64,000 nt of DNA from Dolomedes plantarius (lineage: Eukaryota; Arthropoda; Arachnida; Araneae; Dolomedidae). This document shows, piece after piece, positions 1 through 12,282 of this stretch. The DNA lies in assembly GCA_907164885.2 (NCBI GenBank), contig OU015490.1, positions 228,209,770 through 228,273,769 on the forward strand. The letters are read 5' to 3'. How positions within the stretch are numbered: position 1 is the first letter of the stretch; each line of letters begins with the position of its first letter. A model generated the notes under the pieces. The model had not been told where the DNA came from and searched no databases. It saw nothing but the letters and a program-made list of their open reading frames with translations. Position numbers and translations under genes: made by a program.

Positions 1-414
1 AGCTTGGACAAAGGGAGCAATGTATTTTACTTTATTAAATATAACTTATTAAAAGTTTTTAATAGGTTGAATTAGATTAATAAATACTGTCTTTACGTAA
101 TATAGCCTGATATGATCCTTTGTCCTCAACAGTTTAAAATTTGAGACAATTTTGTAACATTTAAGTTAATTAGGTCTGAAATTATTTACATAACAATAAC
201 ATTATGAAAAATGTACCAATAAGTTATAAAACTGTACCAAGATGTTTATTAATTAAAATAAAAATCCAAATGTATCGTATTTGAATAAAATGCCATAGTT
301 TTCATGTTACATTGGGAGAGAATTTAAATTTCTTGGTTTATAATAATATTTTAAGGTGCTTTTGAGGCACTTAAACTAGCCTAACAAGAAGTTTTCAAGC
401 ACTGTATATTTAAA

Positions 415-542
415 AATATTTCTGAGGGAGGCCCCTCAGTCCCACCGCTGAGCAGGGAATACTCCATAACCTCCCCTCCCCTCCCCCCCCCAGGTGGAAG
501 ACAGCCCCCCCCCCCTTGAAAATCGGCTGGATCCGCCCATGA
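415..542 (-). mobile_element. hAT-like MITE fragment
   Basis: Read on the minus strand, this GC-rich patch begins CATGGGCGGATCCAGC and runs into a long G-tract. Termini of the type CA-GGGCGGATCCAG are common at the ends of non-autonomous hAT elements. Only one end is recognisable and I see no matching second terminus or 8-bp duplication, so this is probably a truncated copy. The C-runs at 480-515 stand out from the AT-rich surroundings. Confidence 0.35.
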
Positions 543-605
543 ATAGATGTGTTTTTTGCGAGAAAAAGTTGGCTTGGGATGACTAAATAAGATCATGTGT
601 TTTAA

Positions 606-720
606 GGCTGTTGTGTACTAACCATATTGGATTCGCACACATCAATATTAATCTATGGAAAAAATGTGTCCAAGGATTGTTGACTTGGATTGAAAGATTT
701 TTCTTTTAATTGTACTCCGA
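606..720 (+). mobile_element. End fragment of a TTAA-flanked MITE
   Basis: The sequence after TTAA (602-605) starts GGCTGTTGTGTACTAACC and matches the left part of the complete element at 54972-55387 over roughly 115 bp. No partner inverted repeat is found nearby, so this is a solo end or a deleted copy. The following 250 bases show nothing else. Confidence 0.55.
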
Positions 721-1279
721 AATTTTCAGATGAATAAAAAAAAACACTCTTTAGCGATTTACATTGTATTCCTCTACTGTAATACTATACTGAATCCCAT
801 GGCTATTTCTGTAACTGTATTAATACATCCTATTCTAATGTATGTCACTTATCTTTCAGTGAATGAAAAAAAATCAGCAATAGAGAGCAATAGAGTAAGT
901 GTTTGTTTGAACTTAAATTTAGTATGTTCCTGAAATATATTCCATTTTAATTTAACATTGAAGAAAATTTAAAAACTTAGTCTAGCAAGAGTGCTCCAAG
1001 TTTCCAATCTCATTCCCAAGGGTGCCGTAAACATAAAAAAGCTAAAAATCCATGCTATAAGGGTTCGCGACCCATAGTTTAAGAAGCCCAGCCCTAGGGA
1101 AATTCTTAGGCGTTGTAGGCACAGGTTCAACAATAGTTTTTGCTTCCTCCACACCAACTCCGAACGTTGATCAGAGTACATTTTCAGTTAATCTGTGTTA
1201 CGAGTGTCGAATTTTTTAGGTGTGAAAGTACTTTTTCAAATGGTGTTCAATTAATCTAGCTGAAATTCTGTAGCTGGTA

Positions 1280-2747
1280 CAGATATTCCTCGACTTATGA
1301 CCGAGCTAGGAACCAAGACATTGGTCGTAAGTTGAGTTGGGAGTAAGTCGAGTTTCAAATTTTTTTTTATATGTACATGCATATATTTTTTACTTTCATA
1401 CATGTACATACGTAATTTAAAATGCATTGTATTTAGAGGACATAAATTTTTTCTTCGTCATCAATACTTGGAGGATTAGTGAAGCTATTAATAATTTCAT
1501 CGTTTAGTGGACTGTATTTTTTTCCATTTCCAAAAAGAAAATATTTAATGGACTTAATTTAAATATGCAGTTAATTAATCTTCTTAATTCGTTTAATAAA
1601 AATAGAATTGGAATGGATTACCTTTGACCATCATTTGAATAATAGTTGAATAAGTCAATACAAAATAAGACTTTAAAGCAAGTATCCTAACGAAAAATTT
1701 TTTAAATCCAATGCGGAGGCACTTGTATTCAAACATTGGCCCTTACTACGCCGCAGTTTTACTGTCCATTTTATTGTGGGGGCACCATATAGGCGGACAG
1801 CATTACCCCCTATGAAGGGGCGACACGAACGGAGGCATTTTTCGTGGCGCAACGCTGGGACTCGATCTGAGCACCCTCAGCACCGAAAACCAGCGCGCTG
1901 TACCACTGGGCCGCCACAAGCCCCTAACGAAAAATTTAATAAATGACTTTCAGTTTTTCACATAACTTGAATTTTTTTACTTAAAGAATAAATATTCTGA
2001 ATCAGAGTGTATCACATGAATTATTGACTTCAAACTGTCAATTTTTAACAAAAAGAATAGAAATGGAATCGCATCCAACATAGCGAATAGCCATTTTTTT
2101 TTTTTTTGCACTACTTAGCGTCGAAACAAACATAAAATAAACAAACATAGTGACGCCCTCTAGTGACTAGTAACTTAACTAAAATACAAAATGCAAACAA
2201 TAAGTGAATTAAAATAATTACAATGAATTATTCACACATAAAAAATAAAAATAATATGACCTTTATGAAGACTGAACATTACTTATTATGTTAGTTCAAT
2301 CCATTGGTTCAGATTTTGCTACAGGAGATACGTTGCAAGTTTTTCAAGGTAGTTTGAACAATTTGTGTCTTCTTTTCCTTGTATATTGTCTGGTAGCAAG
2401 CCAGATTTCCCCGAATAGGACGAATCTTTTTCCATTTGGATCCATTGCTTCTGATTGTTGTAGTTCTTTATTAATATAATGAAAAGTTGAAGCTATTTCT
2501 GAAGCCAATGAAGGTTTATTTGATTTATCGTGTGGCTATCGAAACTATTGCATCATACATTTTTATTACTGCGTCATAATTTTTTGCAGTATTACATAAT
2601 ATTGCATCATGTGTTTTAATAATTATGCAAGACATATAAGTATGTACTGTACATTCGAGGAACAGTATTTTTGAGAAAAAAAATTTTTTTTTTAAATTTA
2701 AGATTTTCTGTCGTAAATGCGAGCTGTCGTAAGTCGAGGAATACCTG
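1280..2747. mobile_element. Tigger/pogo-type DNA transposon relic with TA duplication
   Basis: The left end CAGATATTCCTCGACTTA and the right end (reverse complement CAGGTATTCCTCGACTTA) form terminal inverted repeats, both flanked by TA (1278-1279 and 2748-2749). TA targets and CAG...CCTCG ends are typical of pogo/Tigger elements. On the minus strand near 2510-2340 a short reading frame containing SLASEIASTFHYINKEL may be a remnant of the transposase C-terminus; that part is a weak inference. The element is 1468 bp including a nested SINE. No intact transposase remains. Confidence 0.72.
1701..1922 (-). mobile_element. tRNA-derived SINE, family A, with 15-bp TSD
   Basis: Read from 1922 downwards, the sequence has a tRNA-like head: an A-box-like segment (TGGCGGCCCAGTGG) and a B-box-like segment (GATCGAGTCCC). 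It is bounded by the exact direct repeat CCTAACGAAAAATTT at 1686-1700 and 1923-1937, the signature of LINE-driven target-primed insertion. It sits inside the older Tigger relic. A second copy lies at 43480-43621. The head is degenerate as a tRNA, so this is a SINE and not a tRNA gene. Confidence 0.85.
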
Positions 2748-2790
2748 TATAGTGTTTTTGTTTCAGATTAAAAAGACTAAATGTTTTTAA

Positions 2791-3882
2791 CCCTTTCCGG
2801 CATGGTTTGATTAAAAGAGTCCCACCTAATTAAGCATTTTTTTCCTTAAATTGTATTCATTTGAGCTGTAATTCAAATATAGAATTCAATTGGTTTTTAG
2901 TTATAGTTTTAGGTTGTAAATGGTTGAACATAACAAGGTTCTTCATTTTTGTATGAAAATTGTCTAAAGTAATCAGTAAAAAGTGTCTTTAGGACTTCTC
3001 ATTATTTGAAGGTTTTTGAAAAATATTTATATATGTAAAATGTTACTAAATGCATTTTTCATTGATTAAACTTATTTTATAAACAAAAAATATCATTTAT
3101 AATATTTTTTAACGTTTATTTTTCACTTCAATTTCGTGGGACTAAAAGAGTCCCACCACACACTTGAGATTTTCACCGATAGATGGCAGCACTGCAGTTT
3201 TCCATTGTTTTGAATTTTTCCTTTTTTCCGTTAATTTTGGTTATTTTTTCAGCCATTTTAGTATCAGGTGCCTTTATTCAGAGGCTGTCCCTGATACTAA
3301 GATATAGAAATAGTTGGTGAGCAGCAGAGGTCTCCCAGGAGCCTGTGGACAAAGGAGTTGTACGAAAAGTACCTCAAGAAATTGCTTCCAAGAAAAGCGA
3401 TTGTACGACATTGTGGGTGGTCTAGTTAGAAATTCCAATGAGACAGGTGTAAACCTCGATGGTTGCTGAAAGCCAGGGCAATATATTGACAATTGAGATC
3501 TGGGAAAGCCAGAATTTTCCATTCATAACAGGATTTTTTTAAAATTGATAATTTTAAATAGTTGTTAATATATATAAATATGCGTAATAAATATCGAAAA
3601 TTATTTTAAAGTAATTGTTGACGATATTTTATTGTATATATCTTATTTTCATTGATTGATATTATATACTGCAAAACTATTGTAATATCCACTATGGTGT
3701 AGGGAATGTATTTGTTGCATGGTGAGACAAACGTTATCCGACCTCCTACGTTATCCCCTGCAAAAATAAAAACAGCAGAAATTTTTTGGATGGCATAAAA
3801 TATCTATGTAAGAGCATCTGATCCTATATACAACATATTTTCCAAATTTCAGTTTTATATTAATATAGCGTGTCACAAAGGG
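2791..3882. mobile_element. piggyBac-like element with TTAA duplication
   Basis: TTAA at 2787-2790 is followed by CCCTTTCCGGCATGG. The right end reads GTGTCACAAAGGG and is followed by TTAA (3883-3886), so both termini begin CCCTTT. TTAA plus CCC ends are characteristic of piggyBac. The plus-strand frame near 3330-3420 (containing EPVDKGVVRKVPQEIASK) may be a transposase scrap but is too short to assign. The 1092-bp length means a deleted, non-autonomous copy. Confidence 0.65.
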
Positions 3883-4231
3883 TTAAAATAGTATGTAAAT
3901 AATATTTTATGTCTTGTTCTAATAACTTGATTTACACAAAGCCACGAATCGGTTTTCTTATTTTAGGCATAATAATTTTCAATTTATTGAAAGATAATAA
4001 GATTAAACTTTTGGAAAATAATTTTTATTTTTTACATTTTACATGTCACATTTTCTTAAAATACCATTTAATAAATACAATGCTCACTTTCATGCAAAAA
4101 AAAATCTAAAAATCAATTCATCTCTGTTACACGAGTGCTATGAAACTTGAAAACACTTCACACTTACAGCAATTGTATAAAATAGTACTTAAACCTTTTA
4201 AAATATAAAAACTCGCTTTTAAATTTTCTAC

Positions 4232-4237
4232 TTTATT
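4232..4237 (-). promoter_or_regulatory. Poly(A) signal AATAAA of gene A
   Basis: AATAAA on the minus strand lies about 95 nt after the stop codon of the membrane-protein gene at 4333-4926, a normal position for a cleavage and polyadenylation signal. Confidence 0.5.
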
Positions 4238-4332
4238 TATTCAAACATATTATTGTTCATTAACATATTGCAATAAAAGATCTACATACTTTAAATGTAA
4301 AATTAAAATTACCTAACATTACGTCTAAATAC

Positions 4333-4926
4333 TTAAAAATACTTTAAAATAATCCAGACGACAGATAGTGCGTAAAAGCGTACTATCACTAAATTACTAA
4401 CGATTGATGAAATAATGACAGATTCAATCATTAAAAAAAGTGCAATTCCTAAAATTAAGTCTATCATACTTTTCTCTCTGTCGTGTAGTATATAATTACA
4501 GATTATGCTTATAGTGAAGAAAATGACCTCTGAAACATCTTGTACTTTCAAAACTGTATGTAGAGAAAACGAAATAACACTTTCCATCAAAAGTGAATCC
4601 ATCAAACTACAATACTTTTCATGCATACAAAACCACAAAAAGGTTAACAATACCATTAATCTATCAATTTCATGTACGAAAAGCAAGCATAATGTCTCCA
4701 AGCATAAAAGTTTCAGGTCAAACATTGTATTTGCGTACAACTGAATGCAACGAATTCGTAATAAAATGAGGTTCAAGTAGCCTATTTTGTTCTCTCTTCT
4801 TAAAACTGCCAGGAGAATGAGTGCTTTGATAAAGCCTGTTACAGTATTGGAACAAATATCGTCCATCCGTTCTTCGATTCCTTCAAAAGGCTTGACAAAC
4901 AGTTCGAAGATTAAAGCCTTCTCCAT
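4333..4926 (-). CDS. Orphan multi-pass membrane protein, paralogue A
   Basis: An open frame of 197 codons with a true ATG (4926-4924) and TAA stop. The protein is strongly hydrophobic, with likely membrane segments around residues 32-43, 50-66, 72-84, 88-100, 132-147, 154-172 and 174-194. The first 30 residues are charged and probably cytosolic. Residues 143-160 (CNYILHDREKSMIDLILG) line up with FDYVNEEEKSLKDCLLI of the gene at 37538-38167 and INYIFCWQERKDVDILLC of the gene at 53163-53744, and the length is similar. A minus-strand acceptor ends 5 nt before the ATG, so the message probably has an upstream non-coding exon that I cannot locate. I do not recognise the family; channel, receptor or transporter are all guesses. 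The intact frame in a region full of decayed sequence argues that it is a maintained gene. Confidence 0.72.
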   Translation of the reverse strand: MEKALIFELFVKPFEGIEERMDDICSNTVTGFIKALILLAVLRRENKIGYLNLILLRIRCIQLYANTMFDLKLLCLETLCLLFVHEIDRLMVLLTFLWFCMHEKYCSLMDSLLMESVISFSLHTVLKVQDVSEVIFFTISIICNYILHDREKSMIDLILGIALFLMIESVIISSIVSNLVIVRFYALSVVWIILKYF

Positions 4927-4931
4927 TCTGT

Positions 4932-4950
4932 CTAAAATTGAGATTATTAT
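4932..4950 (-). other. Predicted 3' splice site upstream of gene A
   Basis: On the minus strand the sequence ...TCTCAATTTTAG/ACAGAATGG has a pyrimidine-rich stretch and AG immediately before the exon. The exon would begin at 4931, 5 nt before the ATG. The two paralogues have an acceptor in the same place. Confidence 0.6.
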
Positions 4951-5059
4951 TTTTAGAGGTTATTTACAAGTATCATTTCATTATAAAATACCACAAAATA
5001 TAATTCAAGATGAGTCAGTTCATTTCAGAGTGTGCAAGCTAAGCCAAAGACGATAATCA

Positions 5060-7299
5060 CTGAAAGGGTGCTAATAATTTTGTTTTCTAACTTCAAGGTA
5101 ATTCAAGATAATTTCCTTTTTAAAAAGTTCTGTAAGGTGACGTATCAGTTTGTATATACGCAACAGTTGTGAAGCAACTTTATGTCATTCAATCACATTT
5201 ACCTGGAGCATTAAAACAAAATAATCGAATATGGTTTTTTTATTAATATAACTTTTAAAGTGATTTTGAAAAAATATGACATTTTCCGTGCATTTGATGA
5301 CCGGTCGTGTTTTCTATAGCAGCTATTTTACGCTATATATGCACTAAGCCTTTCATCTACTAAGGGGAGTCATTACTCATCACCTTTACACAAGTTGAAA
5401 AGACGGAATTTTTGCTGTTTGTTCGAACTTCTATAATTTTTTTTTATTGTCCACTATGTATGAAATTTTTAGTATTAGTTCTTTAAACTTTATAGAGTTT
5501 GTTCCCTGAATTAATTTTATTACAAGTAAATAAGAATTTTTTTTATGAAGAAAGAAGTGGGTGTATTTTCTGAAATTTTCAAATTTATACTGATACACTG
5601 CGCGCAGACTTACAAACACACTTACTAAGTTTCAATATTTTTTTTGCATTTTTGTGATGTTAAAACATTAGGTAAATTTCTACACCTATTTAAATTTTAA
5701 AACAACCCAAAATATTTACTCCAGGACCATCAGATTTTTTTTTAAAACTGAAAAAGCCCATTTAAAGCCACAAGTCAAATGCTATAAATTCATAGAAAAA
5801 TATTTAAAAAAATAGGTGTATTTTTTGGTAGCATCATTATACACCTATCCTGAAAATATGAAAGCAATATCTTCAGTAGTTTCCTTTATACAGTGCGCTC
5901 AAGCATGATCATTACGAGAAAAAGGCTTTTAAAGTTCCCCACTGGTAATTTTTCCATTGGAACTACTTATTTAATGTCAAAGTTTTTAATGTTCTAGTTG
6001 GAATATTTTAACGCGGTTTGTATTAAAAGGATTTAGAAATGTTCAAATATTAAAAAAAATGCAAAAATGTAAAATTCGATTTTTTGAAGGTTCCAAGGTG
6101 GTGACTCCCCCTAAACCTGATTTTTAAAAAATGGTAGTGTTTAAAATCAGTTGCATCTAAAGCCTAAACACGTATGTGCCTTTGATTATGAAAGTGGTTT
6201 AAGTCACTGTGCCGGTGTTACGAAAGTTGTGTAAGTTAAGAATCCAAAAATAATGAGTTTATTAGCCTTTTCACGTTGCATTCTTTTACATTACCCCGTA
6301 ATCTGAAGCAGTCTTTGCAAAAATTTAAAAATTGAACAGTAAATATTTTCTGAAATATTTTATTATATAATATAAAAATACGTTTCAGTTTTTTCAAACT
6401 CAAACCTTTAAATATCTCAAAAGATATACAACTTACACCACTTTTGTAATCACCGGTTCAATGACTTAGACCACTTTCATAAACAAGCGCACATTATATC
6501 TAGAATTTAGTTTAAAGAGGACATCGGTTATCAGATTGACTAGATACAATTCCTGCATTCAATAAGTAAATATTTATATTATACTTTACTTGAAAACTTA
6601 CGTAAGGCAAAGTTTCTAAATGTGACATGAAAACATTTAAACACTTACGAAATCATAAAGTTGAAGTAATAAAATGCAGTAATTCGCAATAAAATCTGAT
6701 CCTAGTGAATAGATAAGCAAAGCTCAAATGAATTTCTTTAGTATGTGTTGAAACTTAGTACCAATAACTCGGATAGAAAGAGATTAAATTATAAGTTTTG
6801 TAAGTAGATTAAATATGTTACAGTGAATATCCTAACTTGCAATTTATAGCTAAAATATTATTTTGCTTATAACAGTCCTCTTCATTGCACTTTATTGCAC
6901 TTCTTGATGGCAAATGTATCAAACTTGTGAAGACTATGGGAACGTAATAGTTTGAAGTTTAGACATCTTAATATACCAAAAAATTGAAGAAGGAAAGTAG
7001 CTATGTTAAAAATCCAAAAGAAATAAAAAATTTATAAGCTATCAATCTCCTCAGATTTTGAAGTTATTCGTGAGAAGAACTTCGGATGATTTTAATACCT
7101 GTTTATATCAAAAGCATTGAACATAAATTCAGAATAACTTCGCATTGGTACGAAATACCTATAAAATATTGCAAAGGACAATTATTTACGGTTTTTTCCT
7201 CAACGTGGCAGGCACTTGTCTTGTTGATATTTGTCCCTACGCAAGACGAAATTTCATTGGTTACTATATCATTGAGGCACCATACCGATGCGTCAACCT
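5060..7299. other. Intergenic or intronic DNA, nothing recognised
   Basis: AT-rich sequence with many A and T runs and short spurious frames. I see no convincing exon, terminal repeat or RNA gene. It could hold the 5' non-coding exon or intron of the gene ending at 4926. Confidence 0.4.
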
Positions 7300-7625
7300 T
7301 CAGGAGTTTTCAGGAAGAGTAGTGGTAACTACAGTACATGGGCCGGAACATTCACTGTAGGATAATATAGCAATGCATAAAACTTCAGTGATCAGTATAA
7401 AAGGAAAGTAGGAAGAAAAATAGAAAGTGGGGAAAACAAAAAGCTTTGACAGTACAAGTAAAGGTAAAACATGGGGGTAAAAGACTGAGCGAACAAAGAA
7501 CAGGACAAACAATTAAAACTTACGAGCAAGAATAGCACAAGGCCGTTTCTTGTTGCGTCAAAGCTATAGTCGGGATTCGGACCCAAGCCTACTCCGTTGA
7601 AGCTAGTGATGAAAGCCACGATAGA
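7300..7625 (-). repeat. Possible SINE fragment
   Basis: On the minus strand near 7590-7570 there is a B-box-like GGTCCGAATCCCG. At 7316-7350 about 35 bp (containing AACTACAGTACATGGGCCGG) recur at 56243-56276. This points to a dispersed repeat, possibly SINE-derived, but boundaries and duplications are not visible. Confidence 0.3.
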
Positions 7626-7867
7626 ATACTGGCATCAGTTCCGTTTAACATTATAAAAATAGTGAACTTATTGTTTAAAGCTTTTTCAATTTGGGAAATT
7701 TTACATGAAAGGCAGCATAAATGAAATTGAAAAATCTGATCTTCATTTTTTAATATACTTATTGAACAAATTGTTGACCGACAATTTTATTGATCGGTCA
7801 CGCCTCTTAGCTTTCATTCTAAACACTAATTAACTATGTCTCACGTGTTAACCCGATTTAACTCGTA

Positions 7868-8232
7868 GCCCTGTTCGCATTGAAATCCGGAGCATTGCTT
7901 TACGTTGTTACGTTGGCTCCGAGATTGTTGACACGGTCTGTGATTGGTTTCACATGTCACGTGGTCAACGAATTGGGCTAGATGATTGGTTAAAATTTTT
8001 AACGCTAACGATACGTAACGTCCCAGTTTGGTTTGGAGCGCTACGGTCATTTTTTGGCTACACGAGGGCTAATTAGACCGGAACCTACTGCTTACAGTCG
8101 ATTCCGAATGGCTACGAACGTCCATGTCAAGAATGGGACTCGAAGCCACAGACTCTTCATAGCGCCAATACCGATTGGTACCGATTGCCATCGTCCGGCC
8201 GTAACGTTCCGGATTCAGTGTCATCAAGCTTT
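7868..8232. mobile_element. Decayed MITE with terminal inverted repeats
   Basis: The left end contains CCCTGTTCGCATTGAAATCC and GGAGCATTG. The right end, reverse-complemented, gives CCCTAAAGCTTGATGACACT followed by GAATCCGGAACGTTACGG, an imperfect partner. The interior has ATTGGTT motifs like those of the fold-back MITEs at 17050 and 42160, so it may be an old relative. The duplication is not resolved. Confidence 0.4.
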
Positions 8233-8236
8233 AGGG

Positions 8237-8777
8237 AAGGGGTCGACAACGAGGTGCCCGCGAAACAGTCTTAAAGTGACCGCCGTTCAAATATCTAAAT
8301 TTTAGGTAATTGAGATTAGAAATTTGATTTTAGATATTTTTGATTGTCTGATTTTAGATATTTGATTGAGAGACATTAGTAGACAAAAAGTATTTGAGAG
8401 GTTTTTAAATTTATTACCACAGGTGAAAGGATTTCTATTATCCAGGAATAAAATTTGTTTAGAATTTGAAAAAAAAAACCTTGGTTAATTGAGCTAGGCT
8501 TTCTAACGGATGTAACTGTAAAATTGAAAGAACTAAATATGAAATTATAGGGTAGAAATCATCATATTGCTTCTATGACAAGTACGATAAATGCATTTAA
8601 AGCTAAATTGGCGATCTGGAGAATGCATATGGAGAAAGATAATTTATCACATTTTCCAAATTTAAAAATGATGATAGAAAATTATCACGTTGGAAATTCT
8701 ACCAACTATCAGTTTGCCAAACATTTTCATTCCTAATTGGAAGAATTTAATACAAGATTTGAAGAATTGTACGAATT
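8237..8777 (+). mobile_element. Truncated hAT element (copy 1)
   Basis: Starts AAGGGGTCGACAACGAGGTG and is co-linear with the hAT relic at 21042-22138 (same order of short motifs, such as the stretch with ATCTAAATTTTAGGTA, the ACCACAGGTGAAAG segment and the GAAGAATTGTACGAATT end point). Similarity stops near 8777. The next ~310 bases up to 9091 do not match copy 2 and are unexplained. No right terminus is present. Confidence 0.6.
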
Positions 8778-9677
8778 ATCTTCCTCTGCCAGTGTAGCTG
8801 CCAGAGCAGCGTCAGTATTCAATCGAGCAGCTCTTCACTTGAAAATAATGCTTAAATACATTTTCACGGTTTTGAGCTCAGCCCAGTTTTGTTTATACCT
8901 ATCTACACTAGCTCGGGAAATAGGAAAAATGAATTTTCTCACTGAAAGCACGTTTTGTTTGAGTCAAACTGTGGATAATTTTTACAAACAGTACCTGTTT
9001 GCCCTCATGCGCGACTGAGGCACATTTAAACAGAGTGTATTGTGTATGATTCCAACCTCTGAAGCCACAGCAATTGACTGGAGATGATAGGATGTACACT
9101 AGAGTGGAGTGAAAAAAATGAATTTTTGATTTTTGGAAAAGGGTACCTTTCAATGATTGTATATGAGTTTTAGTAACAATTCTGTAAAATATTTCATTTT
9201 TACGACGTCATGTTGAGTCTGCGCAATTGACTTAAAGTTTTGAAACTTTTGAATATTTTTAGATTTTTCAAAAAAAAATTTTAAAGTATATGAAAATGTT
9301 TTTTAAAGGATATGAAAAATTTTATGACGGGTGGTTATTAAATGGCAGAACAAGGTCTGAAATATACAAAGAATTTTTTAAAACCATTTTAGATTATGGT
9401 TTCAGTCTGCACATTACGCCCAAAGTTCATCAAATTTCCCGAAATTTCCGATATTTTCAACATTTTTCTAACTCAATATTTCCTCTCAATATTCACTTAA
9501 AGTGTCTTCAAAACTTTTCTTATTCCTTTTGTTATTACCTCGCATTGTCAACTCTTCGCTAGCTCATGTGGAACTACCCACGACTCACCACGAGGAGGTG
9601 GTTGCACTTCGAGTCCCACCCGTGCCCCCCCCCCTTTCCACCCAACCAATGAGAGCACACATTTCTTAGATAAGTCT

Positions 9678-11592
9678 TTAACAGTTAAATTGTTTCTTTG
9701 TGTCGTAGATTGGCCGGATATTTCTATCAAACATCCTCGTTTTTACTAAGCTTTCTCTTTTCTTGTGATCACAGACCAATTTTGAAGAGGCAGTGACCTC
9801 TTTGACAGCTCTTTCGACCGCTTGAGTGTGTGATGGAAGCTCAAAAAGAGTGCATTCAGAAATCATATTTAAATTCTCAGCTTCCAGTAATCTTTGTAAA
9901 TCCCGTGTTTTCAAATGACGTGTAAGAGGTGGCTCTGTAACTTCCACATCATGCCAAGAAATCATATCGATGTATTCTGATGCTCCAAAATCTATTTTTG
10001 GGATCTGAAAAATTCTCACTTGTTTGCTGGTTTGTTTTATAGATGTTTTGTTGATAATACGTCTTAAAGCCAGTTTCTTTATATGCTCTCTCTTATCAAC
10101 CAACATGGATAACAGCATGTTTTCAGGGTGAGCAAAGTATGCATTGTTTTGAATGGATTTGAATACAATTTTCTGATTTTCCCGAGAGAGATAAGTGCAA
10201 CTCTTTACAGTCTCCCACACGTTCGTAGCTCCATTAGTAACTTTTGGATTGCACTTGTTCCTGAACCAGCCAGGAGAATACACTTTTACAATGAAAGTTG
10301 CGAGCTCTTTTAAAGTTTGAGTTGGAGTAGTAGTAGCTACATACAGTCTAAATAGTCTGTTTGCTGTAGTCAACCATCTGGCGTGTTAAAGCTTTCCTGG
10401 ACTTCTGTTTTCTAATTCTGGGGATATTTTCCCAGTCGAAACTGCCTTGCACATATCATAAAGATACTGTTGGTCAGTACTCAAATCATTTTTATTGCCA
10501 CGATCGATCTGATCAATGACAAAATCTATGGGCTCAAACTCAACTGATTTCAAAGTATGACATGTTGTTAAGCTTCGACCAACAGGCCCAAAGAATCCTT
10601 TCGGTCAACCAGTAGGTCCATCTAGCTTTTCCAATAAATGCCGCAAAGGAAGTTCATTCGAATGCAATTGGCAAATGACCCACTGCAGAGGTCTACCAAG
10701 TTTTTCTTCCAGTTTCCTAATTACACCTTTGCATTTTCCTGTGTTTGTAGTGCATCCATCACAACCAATGCAAACAATTTCCGACATTGTAAGGTTGTTT
10801 TCAAAAAAGTACTCTAATATAGAATTTGCAATGTCAATGGCTTTCCCAGACAACGGAACTGTGTAACCAATGAATCGCGATTTAGGCTCCTTTATTAGTG
10901 AAATGTGGTTTTCTTTAACAGTTGTTCTGTGCATTTTGCCATCTTCTGTCTTGTACGAAAGGTGTCATCAATTCTTCCATAAAAGTAAAGGGCTTGTATA
11001 TTAAAGGACTCCACGCTTATATCCTTGTTGATAACTCCATGACGGGCTTTCATTCGCTCTCGTCTTGCTTTACTCCTGTCAATAACCACCTCATTTGTAA
11101 CATTTTCTAAAGATCTAGCCGACGTAACATCGTGTAAAAGAGCAGAGGCTAAAGTTGCTGCTGCACGATCAGGTACGCCATACCTGCCACATACTCGGGA
11201 AAAAGATGGTATTGTCAGCATTGTTTGGTTATTTTCCGTTGTAGCTGAAGAAGGGCCGGGAACTGGTTCTTCCAAAACAACACCCAAATCTTCTGAAATG
11301 GAACCTACATCTTGAGAGGGATCGCTCAAGTTCAAGAAGATATTTTTGTCGCCATAGAAGCTAGTGTCATGTACCTCACGACGTTTCTTACACAATCTTT
11401 CTTCTTCTACCATCTTTCTTGCGTTTTTTGTGTATTTGCTAATGTCAATTTAATATCAACACGTCCTATAAACATTTTACGAAAAGTTCTTTGATCAGTC
11501 AAAAATTCACGCTCGAGCATCGGAACCATTTTATCACTATTACATTTACAAAGTTGAAAATCTTTACATTTGCACGCACTGACCTCAAACAA
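9678..11592 (-). pseudogene. Transposase-like pseudogene of transposon 1
   Basis: The coding signal runs 11592 to 9678 in several frames: a Cys-rich start (VSACKCKDFQLCKC), a linker, then LIKEPKSRFIGYTVPLSG, a CIGCDGCTTNTGKCKGVIRK block, RPLQWVICQLHSNELPLRHL and LDGPTG. After a stop at about 10605 and one near 10380 it continues with HARWLTTANRLFRLYV, NAYFAHPEN, IDMISWHDVEVTEPPLTRHL and HTQAVERAVKEVTASSKLV. The Asp-containing block followed by C-x-x-H recalls an RNase H-fold transposase core. The same blocks recur in order in transposon 2. At least two frameshifts and two stops make it non-functional. The family is one I recall only as unnamed proteins in arthropod and cnidarian genomes. Confidence 0.8.
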
Positions 11593-11890
11593 TTTCTCAC
11601 TTCGATTGTTAAAGTCTGCTAGTTATTTTTTAAACTGTCCTAGCCTTTGTCACATTTGTAATATTTGTTGAGTGATTGAAGAAAAACAACTTCTTTTTTT
11701 ATTAAATCACTTATAGTTTTAGAGGTAACACATGGAATCGAAGCTTTGTTCCATATGAAAATCACTTTGTCTACAACAAACTTAGACACTTGTAAAAAAC
11801 TAGGATTTTTGGATTTTTTTCTTTTTCAGATTCCCAAACATAATTGTAGTACTTTAAAACATCTAGACGGGTAGGAAGTACAGACTCACC

Positions 11891-12282
11891 CAGGGCCCGA
11901 CTTAGCCTAATTGGGGCCCGGGGCGAAAACTTCTTTGGGGGCCCCCCTCTGCTTCACTACTTCAGTAATGAAGAACCGAACGTTATGGACGTATTTAAAT
12001 TTTTCACCTCATTATAGATATATAACAAGAAAATTGACTAGAACCTAAAATAGCTATAAAGTCCCCCCCCCCTTCCAATGGTCAGACGAAATATCGTTCT
12101 GTCCATTTTATTGATTTTCTGACAATTCTATGTCCATCTTTAAAAGGGATATAGCACATCTAAAAAAAGTTCATTAAAGAAGGAAACATAAAATAAAATT
12201 TCTATTCGATTTGGGCCCCCCCCCCTCTAATGTGGGGGCCCGGGGCAACTGCCCCATATGCCCCTGCCTTAGTCTGGCTCTG
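11891..12282. mobile_element. hAT MITE with perfect 8-bp TSD
   Basis: The ends CAGGGCCCGACTTAGCC and, reverse-complemented, CAGAGCCAGACTAAGGC are inverted repeats. The exact duplication GACTCACC lies at 11883-11890 and 12283-12290. An 8-bp duplication with CAG-GCC ends identifies a non-autonomous hAT element, 392 bp and without coding capacity. It interrupts transposon 1 upstream of its broken gene, so it is the younger of the two. Confidence 0.88.

Noticed and set aside
7841..8305. Overlapping frames around 7841-8305 as coding
   Set aside because: They fall in a MITE with inverted ends and in the start of a hAT relic, and opposite strands are equally open.
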